Assembly (NCBI GenBank): GCA_000827265.1
Contig: KN834797.1
Coordinates: 318,539 to 382,538 of the forward strand
DNA: 64,000 nt
Reading direction: 5' to 3'
From: Collybiopsis luxurians FD-317 M1
Lineage: Eukaryota > Basidiomycota > Agaricomycetes > Agaricales > Omphalotaceae
The notes beneath the pieces were generated by a model. The model searched no databases, had not been told where the DNA came from, and worked only from the letters and a program-made list of their open reading frames with translations. A program made the translations under genes and the position numbers. The first letter of the stretch is position 1, and every line of letters starts with the position of its first letter. Shown here in pieces: positions 21,831-33,929 of this stretch.

Positions 21831-24233
21831 TCGTTTCTCCCATTTTCGAGCATTCTTCTATCTCATCCCGTACTACTTTTGCACTCCTCAGCCTCTCGTA
21901 TTCCACCTTTCTAGCTCTCTTGTGAATACCCCTAATACCGTCTTCATACCTTCGCACTCGCTTTTTCTCTTTTTTCTCTCGTAATTCCCTAATACTCTAT
22001 CCCTGACAAGCTCCCTAGCGGGGAAAATGGATGCTCTAGCTCTACTTTCAATCGAATTGCTATGTACTTGTATCCTGCTTTTGTTTTCTTGTTTTCTTCG
22101 CAGGCGTATTTTCATTCGTCTTCCGCGTTGGCATTGATTCCCATGTCTTGCGGCTCAGTTTGCTGTATCTCGTCTGTTTTCCACCTTTCCTGTCTTTTTT
22201 TTCTTGTCCAATGTAAAATCCATCTGAGTCTTATGCAACCGATTCACTTTTTGTCGCTGTAGAATTTAATTGAATATCCGTTTAGCCAGCGTGTAACCGT
22301 ACTCGTATTGAGGAATACTGGGTTTTGGGCTATCGATGAACCACCTAAGGCGAACCAAGTGGTGGCGTCAACGGCTCAACCCCCAAAGACTTACTTACTG
22401 ATCGATCCGCTTGAATGAGGTATTGGGGAAAGAGTCTCGCTTTCTGTACGTCAATATTCTAGTCAAGTGATTGATCTCCCAAGTACACCGCGCTTCGACA
22501 TACATGTCGCTTGATACAATTCTCAATTGCTTGACCATTGCCTTTCGGGGGCTTTCAAAGACTTGTAGCATGAGACCTTGGTGCAGGTGCTAACTCGAGA
22601 GAATGTGCAGAGATTGGAATCACCGCCGATTTCGTTCCACTGCGGGGACTCAATAGAAACACCGTGACCAAGGTCTTGCGCTCAGAAAGTAGAGTTCAGT
22701 CCCTTCTTTCCAAGGAGGTTCGTCTCTGAGATCGAGACTTTACGGCTTTCCTTCATGCTTGGAATCTTGAAATACTTTCAATAGCAGTTACGAGGGGCTC
22801 TGCGGCGCTATATTTTTTTCGGCCCTTTCAAAGCTCGAGCATTTCGTTATTTCACTCCCTACCCACCTAGCGTAGCGGAGATTCCACAACAACTGAAGTT
22901 TATTGACCATTGGCTATTGTGTTAATCCTATGAACAGCTCAAAATCAAGTACCTTTCCCTTCGTAACAAGTCGGCTCAAGCAGAAGCAGCTTCGAAGAAA
23001 TTGCCGAAGTCATATGCGCCGGCGATTTCCACAATCCTTAGTCAGACGAAGCCGGATGATTACTCGGAGCAGCCGCAAGGAGCTTCCCCGAGCCCAGTCA
23101 AGATGCATATATGCGGAAATATCACTGCTATGTCATAACTCGTCGCAGCGTAGCACTGCTCAGAACAACTCCTAGTCTCCCACGCTATCTTGAGCTGTTG
23201 TTTAAGATGTCCATAGCTTTACACGGTGTTAACCATGGTCCATTTAATGTGATGCACGCGTCCGAACAACGGGGAGGACAACAGAGCTTTGATCGTGAGG
23301 CGCGTGGAACGTTTCCTAGATAATAATAGAGTTTGATGATTGTAGCTACATACTCGGCGCCGATGACTGCCTTAGCAAAGTCCACAGTGAGTTGAAGCAG
23401 TATTAGCGGGTCGGGGAGCCAGGTTCTCCGAAGTTAGTAGAACCAGGTCCTGATTTGTGCAGATAGCGCCTGGATAGCGCACCTGTCCTCCCCAACCCTT
23501 TAAAAGTTGGTACATGTAAGGCACAACTTGACTGACGAAAAAATCTCAATGTACTCGATGGGATCGCGTGAAGGAGTCGGTTTTGGTTTAGCTGAATAAG
23601 TGGTCGGGAAAGGTGTCAAAAATTGGGGGAGGCCAAGGGCAGGTAAAATTAGCCCCTAGTGAGCCCTTTCGTACTTTTCGGTCCGTTAACTTAATTAAGC
23701 TTAAACTTCAGACCCTAGGCCTCAGTGCTTCGCAAAGTCTCTAAAATAACCAGACTAAATTCCCTCTACAAAAAAGTGCTTTTGAGGCTGAGAAATGAAT
23801 GCGTAGGAATAGTACTCCCAGGTGTTCCCCGTTCTAACAATTAAATGATGAAAAATCTACAACTTCTGCTCGATTAAGAAGTTGGCTTTTCGGGGATACC
23901 GGTCCTCGATTTCGTCTAGAATAAACAGAGTCCAGACAGAATTTCTGTTCGGACAAACGATCCATGATCATTCCACTCCTAATCGGGCTAGTCTACTACC
24001 ATAACAAAAAAAAAACTTGCAGCATATGGAACAATCACTCAAAAATCCCAACTGAACGACCTCGGCTTGTAACATCTATCTAGTATGCATTTTAATCGGT
24101 AACTAGTCATACACATTAAGCTGTACCAGTTATTTTTACAAATGATTATTCCATTCACAGTCTGAAACTATGGCTATAAATACTCCGTATTGACCAAGTC
24201 AATCCCCCAGAAAAACCGCGTGAAATTCCATGA
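21831..24233. other. Intergenic; one exon-like stretch at about 22937-23137
   Basis: 21831-22260 is T-rich and probably holds the kinase 3'UTR. From 22937, after a GAACAG acceptor-like site, the + strand reads KYLSLRNKSAQAEAASKKL, then SYAPAISTILSQTKPDDYSE up to TAA at about 23135. Its composition is protein-like, but I find no start or partner exon. It may be a gene relic. The rest shows nothing I can support. Confidence 0.35.
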
Positions 24234-25240
24234 TCATGTCCAGTTTCGTAAGCTTTGCGAGAGGGTACGCTCGTAAGTTGCCATTGGGTGAATGCCTTGA
24301 GAGATGAACTCGTTAGGCGAAAAGGGTATCATCTGGCCTGTGGAACCATGCATACGGTCGTAGGCGGGTATATTGTGAGCTGGGGATCGGCCGTTTTTGA
24401 AACTGGCCATACCTCTCGCGGACGGTCCGTCTTCCAAGAAGGACGAGGTAGATGAAGCTCTTGGTAACGGTGTCGACAATGATAACGAGCCGTGGTTTGG
24501 GAAATCAAGCAACGGACCTGGACGACCCTGAGATGTTGGGAAAGAACTGGCCGAAGACCGCATACTGTGGCGAGGATGTGAGGGACCAGAGACATCCATA
24601 TCGGGGTCACCTGGAAGCCCTTGATCAATGAGGCCAGGAGAGAGGTCGTTCCAAGAATCAGAGAGTGAGACCGAGCGAGCGCGAGAAGTATTCGAGACCG
24701 GGGAGTAAAGCTGCAGGGGCCGATTATCATTAGGCAAACCAACTGTATCACTGTACGCGGAGAAGTTGGATGGCGTGGAAGTAGGGGAAGGACGCGAAGA
24801 TCTTCGGCCGGAGAGCGAATGTTTACGTTCAATTTGATGGTCCTCGGGAGGAGTATGTCCAGGACCCATCGTCAAAGCTTGGAATGATCTGATAGAGGCG
24901 GCAGCAGAAGACAGGGTGAACATCACGTTATTCAAAGCATGAGCCTAGTGGCGTAACTTTCGTCAGTAAAACACGGGGAAACAGCACAGCTACAAACCTT
25001 CTCGAGCTCCGCTTCTGTTGTCAGAGATGCGAGTGTTTCTTGACGATCTAAATCTTTCTGCCGCAACTGAGCTTTCAGCTCTTCTACCTCCTTAGATAGC
25101 TTGCCATTTTCGCTTTCGAGCTTCTGGCACCGAGACTCTAGGTCCACAACATACTTTGCCTTACGGGCTCGGTAGTCCCGTTGCAGCACCAACGAACGAG
25201 TCAAGGGGGCGCTCACGTCGCGCTTACGACCGCGGACCAT
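24234..25240 (-). CDS. bZIP-like transcription factor
   Basis: Two exons, 25240-24998 and 24944-24234, splice in phase to 317 residues. The N-terminus MVRGRKRDVSAPLTR leads into a basic region (QRDYRARKAKYVVDLESR) and a leucine-zipper-like heptad stretch (KLESENGKLSKEVEELKAQL). The remaining two thirds are Ser/Pro-rich and disordered, with no second domain. The RGRK-x-D start and QRDYRARKA core are what I associate with a basidiomycete bZIP group. The invariant Asn of classical bZIP basic regions is not in the expected place (Leu/Gln instead), so DNA specificity may differ. The start is chosen at the Met preceding the conserved RGRKRD. It stands alone, transcribed towards the histidine kinase gene. 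Nuclear regulator by inference; target genes unknown. Confidence 0.75.
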
Positions 25241-26538
25241 GGACGTACGAGCAGCAATAAGCGACGTTACAGAGAGGAAAGCGACGAAAACGCGTCCAAA
25301 AGGAGCGTATCAATGAGTCGAACAAGCTCGGAATGGGGGCAAAAACGGTTTCTGATAAATTTCGAGCCCTTTAAGTACTCATCCAACAGCGTCTACAAAA
25401 GTCAAGAGTAGAGTTTGCAGCACGTGTGAAACTACCGCCGGCAGCCCTGTCGGCGGCTCACCATTGAGATGTGGATCATTCGATTCAGCGTATCCCATGG
25501 TATCAAACCAAGGTGGACGCGTAGGTCCGGAAGCGGCTACTTAACAATCAGTTTGTTGCAAAGAAATGTATACTGCAAGTACAATAGCAGACTTACATGC
25601 GAATGGATCCTTATGGCTTGTGAGCGGCATTCTTTGATTGGTGAACCAGAGATTATCCGAGGCGACATCCTGCGCAGAGAGACGTTTAGAGTGCTATAAC
25701 GTGATCTGGGGTAGGCGATAGAGACGAACCAGCTCAACAGGGTCGGCCCAGGCACCTCTACGGTAGTCGCCCCCGAGAGTTCCTGGGATCTACCAAGCCC
25801 AAAAGATTCAGATGACGATCCCTTCACGCGATTCGGAAAGCGCGGCTCCACCTACTCGTGAACCGAAGAAAGAGATTGAATAAAGTTCCTGAAAGGACTA
25901 GATACACTCATGATACACTCATTATCTTCGATTCGCATAATCACAAGTCTCTGTGAAGTGTGCTTTACTATGGGACGCGGTAAAGGATAAATTGTAGGCT
26001 GGGTCAAGCTGGGTCATGGTACGTACTATTTGTTGTTGCAAAAACAGCTACTTACGGTCGATGACCGAGTCGAAACAAATCCGGATGCACTCTAGAAATC
26101 TTGTGTAAAAACTGTGCATATGGGAGAAAGGGTGTGTAGATCTTACCGCGGAGAGTCGGACTGAAAGTTTCAATTCAACAAAATAGAGTTGTATCAAGGT
26201 TGTGTATTGGTCGTATAATCATGCTACCGTCGTCGAGGACCAGCCACCCGCGGCATCGCCTCGGTATCCTTCCGTGTTTTCGCGATTTTATTGAGCAGCA
26301 TGAGTTTTCGCAGTCATCTAATATCGGCACTGTCATAAACGCCAGGCAGTATCCAGCACCCAGCCATCTCCAGACAGAATCCGTCAGTCTCTTCTCGTCT
26401 GGACCGCCGTGCGGTATTGAAAAGCTGGGCCGCGTTGCTTCGGGCGAGAATCGTGTTGAAAAAAAATCATCGTTAAACAGGGGTATTGACCGCAACAAAA
26501 TTAGATGATGCAAACTACAGAGTCATGATTTCATGTTT
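25241..26538. other. No gene seen
   Basis: About 1.3 kb between the bZIP start and the end of the PLC-like gene. Short frames on both strands show no domain or consistent splicing. It includes the presumed bZIP promoter. Confidence 0.5.
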
Positions 26539-27844
26539 CTAGGAAAGTCCGTTCAGCTGGTTCACCGCTTGCAACCCTTGCCCAATGTTAACAAAGTCGA
26601 GCATGACAAAATTAGGTGCAACACCCCCTGCTAACGGCGCGCAACCATTAGCATCTGCGATAATGCTGAAATAAAGAGCATGAGCGATTTCAACATCCAA
26701 GCAGAAGAAATTAACACGCACGAAGCCACTCCGTTTGTTGTAGATGCAGCCTCAGGATCACTAACAAGAACACCCGTATCAAGAACATTGACGTCCAAGT
26801 TGTGATTCAGCATGTTCAAATGATCCTCGGTCGAAAGAGGCCCTGAAATTCTGTCTACAGAGCAAGGGAAACTAGGGGAAACGCTATCGAAAGGCTGAGG
26901 AACATGAGTTAAAAGGTGAACTAGAGGTGCTGAAACACCGTACCGGTTCCCAAAGCTAGAAAAAATATTAAAATGCAGCTGTAGGATATTGGAAGCGTAT
27001 GCTTACCATTGTGAATTCTGGGAGGATGTAATCTACAGGGGCACCATCTGTTCCGTCCGCCCCAGCATCCATGAAAGTAATCACGCGTGTTCCACTGTCA
27101 ATAAGTTCCCCGAGAGTTGGCCAATCGCTCCTCTTCATGGGGTTATTGGGAGGAACGTAGGAGATGGTATCGATACCTGTGGAATTTCAAAGCTAACCGG
27201 GTCTTGGAAGACGGATCTCGACGTGTACATACCAGCGCTTACAAAGGCTGGGGCCCAAACATCCGGGATTGAGAGTCCATCCGAGTTGGTGAATAAGAAA
27301 GTAAGAACCTCGTTCGGGTTCTCATCTAGCCAACTCTTTACGGTCGTCAAGTAATCAACGACCGTTCCTCCGTCAAATAGAAGGCAACCTGGAAAAATGT
27401 AAGGCCGTTATCAAGCTGCGAGTCGGAGCATACTTACTAGTATGGCAGAAATGGAGCACCCCGTCGTTTCTTGAAAAGCCGAGATTAGCTTTGCAGCGAA
27501 ATGAACCGATGAACACGCTTACAGGTGACCTTCTGCTTGCAGAAAACGAACTCCTAGTCCAAGTTGAGTAGGAATATCTACCTCTTGATCTCGGGCAAGT
27601 GCAAGAGGGTCGCTGCTGAACGCATACGAATCATGAGATCCGAGAAAAGTAGTGTTCCCATATGGCCTGTTACAGAGCTCGGCGTGTCCGTTGCAGACGG
27701 TAGCCCTATTCCAGAACTTCATTAGATACCCTCGAATTTGGCTCGGATCATGGAGATGAAAAACCTCTTTTCTGGGAGAGTCGTGGCTACTGCTCCAGAG
27801 ACAGCAGATAACGCAAGAATACAGGAAAGGGCCGGGAAATGCAT
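26539..27844 (-). CDS. Secreted PLC-like phosphodiesterase
   Basis: Eight exons join in phase: 27844-27765, 27705-27523, 27469-27438, 27388-27233, 27176-27007, 26955-26944 (12 bases), 26894-26722, 26665-26539; product 310 residues. The first exon encodes a signal peptide (MHFPALSCILALSAVSGAVA). The mature part begins ATVCNGHAELCNRPYGN, followed by TFLGSHDSYA (first catalytic-type His), GVRFLQAEGHLNDGVLHFCH (second His region), SWLDENPNEVLTFLFTN, a segment ending ITFMDAGAD, and ends APNFVMLDFVNIGQG. These are the hallmarks of the fungal PLC-like TIM-barrel phosphodiesterase family related to the PI-PLC X domain. Substrate unknown; secretion is expected from the signal peptide. The start is fixed by the signal peptide exon, which a plain ORF scan misses. 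Confidence 0.88.
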
Positions 27845-30564
27845 AGTCGCCAGTTCAACCGACAAGGGGGATGAAGGGCAAGTATGGAACGTTGCGAACG
27901 AGCGTGGTCTAAATATGCATTCAAGACACCCTAATCAAAGAACAGAAGCTTCAGCAAATTCGCATTGCATATGGATTCCATCATGGCGAGAAAATGGAAA
28001 GGGATCATCCAACACGTGCCACGTTCGTGGTTCTCGTACATGTGAAATTGATTTTCATGCGCTGACCGCGATGGCTATCGAAGTCGCGTCGCCCTACCCT
28101 CATTAAACTCTCTGACCACGGGCTCTGATCGACTAGGAATTCCCATTTTCCCTGCTATTTGCCATTTTACTATTGGATTCTACATTGTACTCCCTCGCGA
28201 CAGCCTTCGCAAGAGCTGCACCGTCGAGGCGTCGTCGGACAGTTGTTGATGGTAGTACCATGGAATCCTATGTGTGTCGCTGATTCTCTGATACATGATA
28301 ATAACCTAAGACCAGCTGGAAGCTGTATTCGCAGCCGAGGTACTTTACCCACTCGAGATGCCCTGTAATAAACCTTACCTTACCTTACCTTACCCTGCGA
28401 GTCGACGAAATGTTCCTGGGACGACCTTGCTCAAGAATCTGTTACTTTACTGCGGGTCTCAATTAACACGAGCAATCAAAACGTATTTAAATCTACACGT
28501 TGACAGCTTTCTCGATGATCTCACCTCTGCGTAGCGGCGACATTGGTATCAGTTGGTAGCAAGTCAAGCCAGCAGTATGTAAATTCCAACTATTTTCTCC
28601 ACGTTGAATCTATCGGGCGGGATTTGCCATGCAGATCTTCGAACGTTACCTCCGTTCGAGCCGACGATTTGCTTGACCCTCAGCGACTCAGTGCAGATCC
28701 CCTTGCACGTTCGTATCAGAAGGGTCTGGAAGGACATATATTTTTGGACTTCTCTCACTCGATATGTTGCTGCGTCGAGACCAACAGGTTGGTATTGTAA
28801 TCCCGCGTCAATTTTATTGGAAGAACAGGAAGAATACAGAACTCCACTTTTGAGAACTGTCATACAAGTCGATCTTTTCCCTCATAATCGTTCCGCGTAC
28901 CATCCGATCTGAATTTCTTTTGAGGATATGATGTTCTAGATTTTCTTCAGGGTGACGACGTACCTGAAGGCCATTGTGCATGGAACATCTTCTAGGAGGA
29001 CGAGAAACATTATTCTCCAGTTATATTTAAGAACGCCTGCGAGAGAAGAAGTCGTATAGAACGATGTGTGGGTATAGATATAATCCAGAGGCAGGTAAAA
29101 TTTGACTCATCGTGAAGGCTGATATGTTCCCATGGCGTACCGCAAAAGCGCCACATTGGCAGAAATACTTCAAAGTAGGAAAGAAATGTATTGTGCTTCT
29201 AAATGACGATGCAGGGAACCTGCCGATGTACTTTCGTCCTCGTTCACAGTCAAACGGTCAGATAACTGAGCTGCATCTTTCAGGCACTTGAGAGTTGGAA
29301 ATTTTTTCATACGGATCGAATTGGCGAACCTCTAGTTATGGAGGGATTTCATTTCGGAGCAAGAAATTGGGCACCCTTCCTTAAGACTTTTAGACAGATT
29401 TGGAATCATTTTCGTACCTGTCTCTTCCATGTCACGACTCATTACCGCAGTGAATCGAATTAGTGGACCTCTGCCACCGGAGGGGACCATTTTTAGGGAT
29501 TCTAAGTTGGTTCTTACGTTCTCGGAATATGATGAAATTGTAGGTGTATCCCTCATACGACGGACTTCAGCTCTTTTCTGACATGTTGGTTCTACTGCCA
29601 TTTGGACCAGAATTCGCCAATATGTCAGTTGCTTTGAGCAACTCGGAACCTACAGTTTTCTCTGACCTGGATGAACATTGGTGATGGGCTGAAAGCTGAT
29701 TAGCATCAGGTAGTAGCTACTGGTATTAGGTCTTAGATGAAGAGTTTTCAAAAGGTTAGAAGAGCCCCTCAATGCACAACTTTGTCGGAGTCGGAGCCGA
29801 AGCTCCCTACTACTCGAGTAGTAGCAATGTAGCATCGTCTTTGCATTTTTTTCTTGGCGCTTCAAGGCACAGAAGCGGTGGTGTTTGTGTCGTTGGTTGA
29901 GCTGATTCGCTTGTTCATCTGGTGGCAGACATTGATGACAGCGACCCAGACTCTGAAGTAGACAGCAAGCGACATTGTTCGCGTACCTTTTGGTTAACAC
30001 GCCGCCAGGAAGGTATCTGATAACCTGACACAGGAAAAGCTTGAGGCCAGTGAGTAGCAGTATAACCTATCATGTACTTTGCTAACACTTCAAGTATCTA
30101 AGATAGTATACGGACTACCTGCAGCTGTCGACCACCCAATTTCCGAGCTTGATTTAAGCCTGTTGCGGACAAGGATTCGGTTTCTTAAATGTTTCCGATT
30201 CTCCACCCTCCCGCCGGTGAGTCGCGTTAGCGGCATTTAGATCGGACAGACAGCACTAGACGTACAGTGAACATTCGAGTTACCATGCATGATCACTGCA
30301 AAAAGATGGCATCGTGCATGACACATCACGAAACTTAAAGCTAAGCGCCCAATGCCAGTGTTCCTATGCGGTAAATTTAGCTATCATAGTCGCGCCGTTA
30401 GTTCAAAATTCTACTCTCGCGCGCTCCAATACATTCTCGGTTATTGGTATTAGTAAACGAAAATCACCTTTCAAATTTCACACTACTAGTCGCTTGTAGG
30501 CTGTCTCACTTCCCGGTTTCGTAATCTTTCTTGCTTTTTACCACTACTATCATCCCTCGCAGAG
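27845..30564. other. Long intergenic stretch with a (TTACC)n microsatellite
   Basis: About 2.7 kb without a supported gene. A TTACC pentamer is repeated about four times at 28373-28395. Frames in 28.5-30.0 kb are short, overlap on both strands and show no motif. Confidence 0.5.
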
Positions 30565-32889
30565 ATGACTTTATGGACACACCTCCCATTCGCGCACGTT
30601 TATGGAGTCACCAAATGGCCTATGACTACCATTGGGTTGGTTGTTATTGCCTACCTATCTGCCGCACGAGCGCTTCGTTGGCGGCGGTACAACGCAATCC
30701 ACCGCAAATACCAAGCCAAGTACGTTCGAGGAGACCTCTCGCCGGAGGAGGCACAAGAAATTATCCATACTTCAGCCCTCTATGACATGCCTATGCTTAT
30801 AAACTACTCGCTTTCCTTTGCCCTGTTCAAAACTTACGCCATTGTACGTTTCACTAATTTTTCCACCTCTAATTGGGATGAGCTTCTGTTCACGATCCAC
30901 GTAGCCTACTATCTCTAAGATTCTCTCCGATACTAAGGAGCTGAAGTCAGCCGAAGGGGTGTCTAAGCGATACGCCGATGTGAGTGCTGCCTCTCTCGTT
31001 AAATGAAACAGCATGTTTACCTGCCTGACAGACGGAAATCATGATCAGTAGGTTCCCTTTCCCTTCGGTATCACTCTTGGCCGGTTTCGGGAGTGCTTAA
31101 ATACCGAATTCCCAATCTCTAGGCACTTGGGTCTTTTGTCCAATCTCTGGCAAGTCCCAAGGCACTTCCTACGCCCAATCATCTGACTTGAAGAGAACGG
31201 AAATCGATGATCCTCGGTGGGTGTATTCGATGATGTTCTAGGTGGTCTGAATACCTTATTGGGTATTTCAGAGCAATGATTGCGCTTGCACGCGTGAACT
31301 GGTTACATTCCAAATATCCTATTGTAAGTTACTTATTGGAACCGTTGAAGGCCAAAAGAAATTTCTCGCTGATTTATTCATGTGATTGTTTTTTTTCCCT
31401 ACCCAAACTCCAAAATCCCAAGACGAACGACGACTATCTGTATACTCTTGGTGTTTTCATTTTCGAACCACCGGTGGGTGCGATTTACCCGTAACCGAAA
31501 CTGAGACGTTGAGGTTGATGTTGCTCGCTTCTCCAGACATGGGCTTCCCTGTACGGTTGGAGGGCTCTATCTCCTATGGAATCGCAGGTATGATCACTAC
31601 CCCTGCTCTTCTATACGTCTAACAAATCAGCAATTCGGATATTAACTCATTAATAGGCGTTCTACATCTTTTGGATTGAAATTGGTCGAAGAATGGGGAT
31701 TAAAGATATTCCGGAATCTCGGGAAGCCTTCAAACAGTGGATTCATGTAAGTTTTGGTTTCCTCGCGCCCCGTCGTTCCCAACCCGAAACCGACTTATAT
31801 GCCGTATTTGATCTGTGTCCCCCTTCATCCTTTCTTCGTGTATACAGGAATATGAGGATAAAGTCATGGTACCTGCGCAAACGAATCACGACGTCGCAAC
31901 ATATACCACCGAGGAGCTTCTCCACGCCGTTCCAGAGCGTTTTGGAATCAAGAATTTTGCTAGAAGATTGACGATTTGTGCATTAGAGGAGAATGTCAGA
32001 GTTGCCATGATGTACGTCCGGACTCCGTTCCTCAATCCACCCAAACGTAATTGTTGTCCCTTGATCATTTTTACCCTCAACAATTGACCCTTGAACGATC
32101 CCGGTCATTGACATTTGGCAATACATACTGACAAAATCGGTTTACTTCGCACCCTTAACAGGCAACCTTCCCAGCCGTTTTATCTGCACGCCATTTTCAA
32201 AGCCGTCCTACACAGCGTTGGGTTGATCCAAGGCTATCTTTGTCTTCCCCGCTCCCAATCCAATCCCGGCGGCGCGATCCTCGTTCCTCTGGACAAAGCT
32301 TCCTACTCTGCCTCCACATCCAGCGCCACTTCCAAAGGACCAACAAAGTCCAACCTCCACCGCATGCATCCAAAATGGTTCCAAGCTCGACCTTGGTACA
32401 TGCCCGAACCTACAAGCATTTTCGGAAAGTTCAAGAACCAGATGGGTTTGAAGTTTGGTTTATACGATCAGCTGCCTGGCGAGGGGTTGAGGAGCGAGGG
32501 GTATCGGTTAGAGGAGATGGTGAGTCCTATTGTTGTGAGTTCGAAACGGATGTGATTTGAATTAAATTCCGTTTCTTTCATCCTCCCTTTTGCGTACCTT
32601 CCTTTTTCATACCTTCATTCATCGTTCGTTGATCCATTTGTTCCTTGTTGTCGGTCCTGTATCCGTATCACAACTTCTAACTATTTTTTCTTTTCGCCAT
32701 CTTTGTAGGGTCCGGTCCGATTCGAAAAACGTAAGTTATCTATTTTTCTCTCTCTTTACCATCCCCTTACACGTTCCGCAAAACTTGGCCTTCTGACTCT
32801 TGTTTTTTCAAGTTGGCAATGAGGAGGCTATACGAAATGCAGAAAAGATGTATGGGTGTCCTATCACAGGTCCGTTCAGTAGGAACTGA
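30565..32889 (+). CDS. ER-bound oxygenase, mpaB/rubber-oxygenase family (copy 1)
   Basis: Twelve exons join in phase (30565-30843, 30905-30979, 31032-31047, 31123-31216, 31272-31323, 31423-31473, 31537-31587, 31657-31746, 31848-32011, 32162-32519, 32709-32730, 32813-32889) to 442 residues. An N-terminal membrane segment (TTIGLVVIAYLSAARAL) precedes RWRRYNAIHRKY. Then come SPEEAQEIIHTSALYDMP, RVNWLHSKYPI with a probable haem-ligand-type His, TNDDYLYTLGVFIFEP, IEIGRRMGI and a C-terminal lipid-side region rich in Pro and Trp (HPKWFQARPWYMPEP). This order is that of the fungal mpaB/mpaB' (formerly DUF2236) family, named for the oxygenase cleaving the farnesyl side chain in mycophenolic acid synthesis. 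Substrate here is unknown. Its neighbour at 33930 is a tandem duplicate. Confidence 0.85.
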
Positions 32890-33929
32890 CGAGTTGCTTA
32901 CTCGTCTACTCTACTTCTGTCTCCATTGTCCATTGTTTCACTCCAAATCTATATCACACTCATTCTTCAGGTTGTCCATTGAGTCAAACAGCCATGCCTG
33001 TCGAACTTGCTTTATGCAATTTCCACTTATGGTTTGCTTGACCCTCGGTATAAATTCCCTTCCGTTTGCCATGACGAAACTTCAGAGATATTTTCGAACT
33101 GGTCTCATTTGAAATGTCGCTTGAGATCAACATGGTCAATATTACAGTGCTATTGGATCTAGAATCTCAAATTCTTTTCGAGCTCATTCTCACATGAGCG
33201 TCAATCCGTCTGAAAGACAGGAAGATTGACTTCTGACATTGTCGCAAAGTAGAATTCTTCGCCCCATTATTGTTCTTCGAACTGATCGTTGCGAACTGCT
33301 TTGCAGAAACGGATGTTCTAGATTTTGCCTCTAGTGCAAGCGTACTGAGACCATGGAAAGCCTTCTCGACGAAAATTTGGATGAAATACTTCCAGTGCGA
33401 TTGACTAATGCTAAAAAAATATCGGTCAGAGAACATGGAGGTGTGCATCGACGCCCTGGACTTCGAGCACCATTAAGCGCTCTCTTGTTTCCATTTTGAG
33501 CATTGCATTCGAGAAATATTCCATGGGTCTCGGCTCATACTTTAACCCCGAGGAGACTTTAAAATTCGTGGGGCGCCCGCAGTGTTTCGTTTGTTTGCAA
33601 AGCTCAGCGGTAAGTGTAACCCAAGTTCTAGCTGGTCCGCATTACTGAACCTTTTCGACAGTAAGTAGTATGGACTACCCTGTTATTTACCAGGTTGCTA
33701 AGTTCGATCCGATCGTAAATGGAAAGGACTAGATTTCTCATACTAATGCACCAAGAAGGGAGTAGGATTCTGCACTAGGCTTCAACTGATTCTAGAATGG
33801 AGTGCCTTTGGTGGCTAGTAAATGCTGAAACATTCCAGTCTTCAGTCGCACAAGCCCATTATAAGTTGAAATTTTTTTTTGTGCTTCGTAATCTTTCTCG
33901 TCTTTTTTCCACCGCTATTGCTCGAAAAG
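32890..33929. other. Intergenic between the two mpaB-like genes
   Basis: About 1.0 kb with no supported gene. The last 100 bases resemble the region just before copy 1 (TTTCGTAATCTTTCTTGC before 30540 and CTTCGTAATCTTTCTCGTC before 33905), so the duplication includes promoter sequence. Confidence 0.55.

Noticed and set aside
25181..25411. Plus-strand frame over the bZIP start
   Set aside because: Antisense to the bZIP basic region, no domain and no splice structure of its own.
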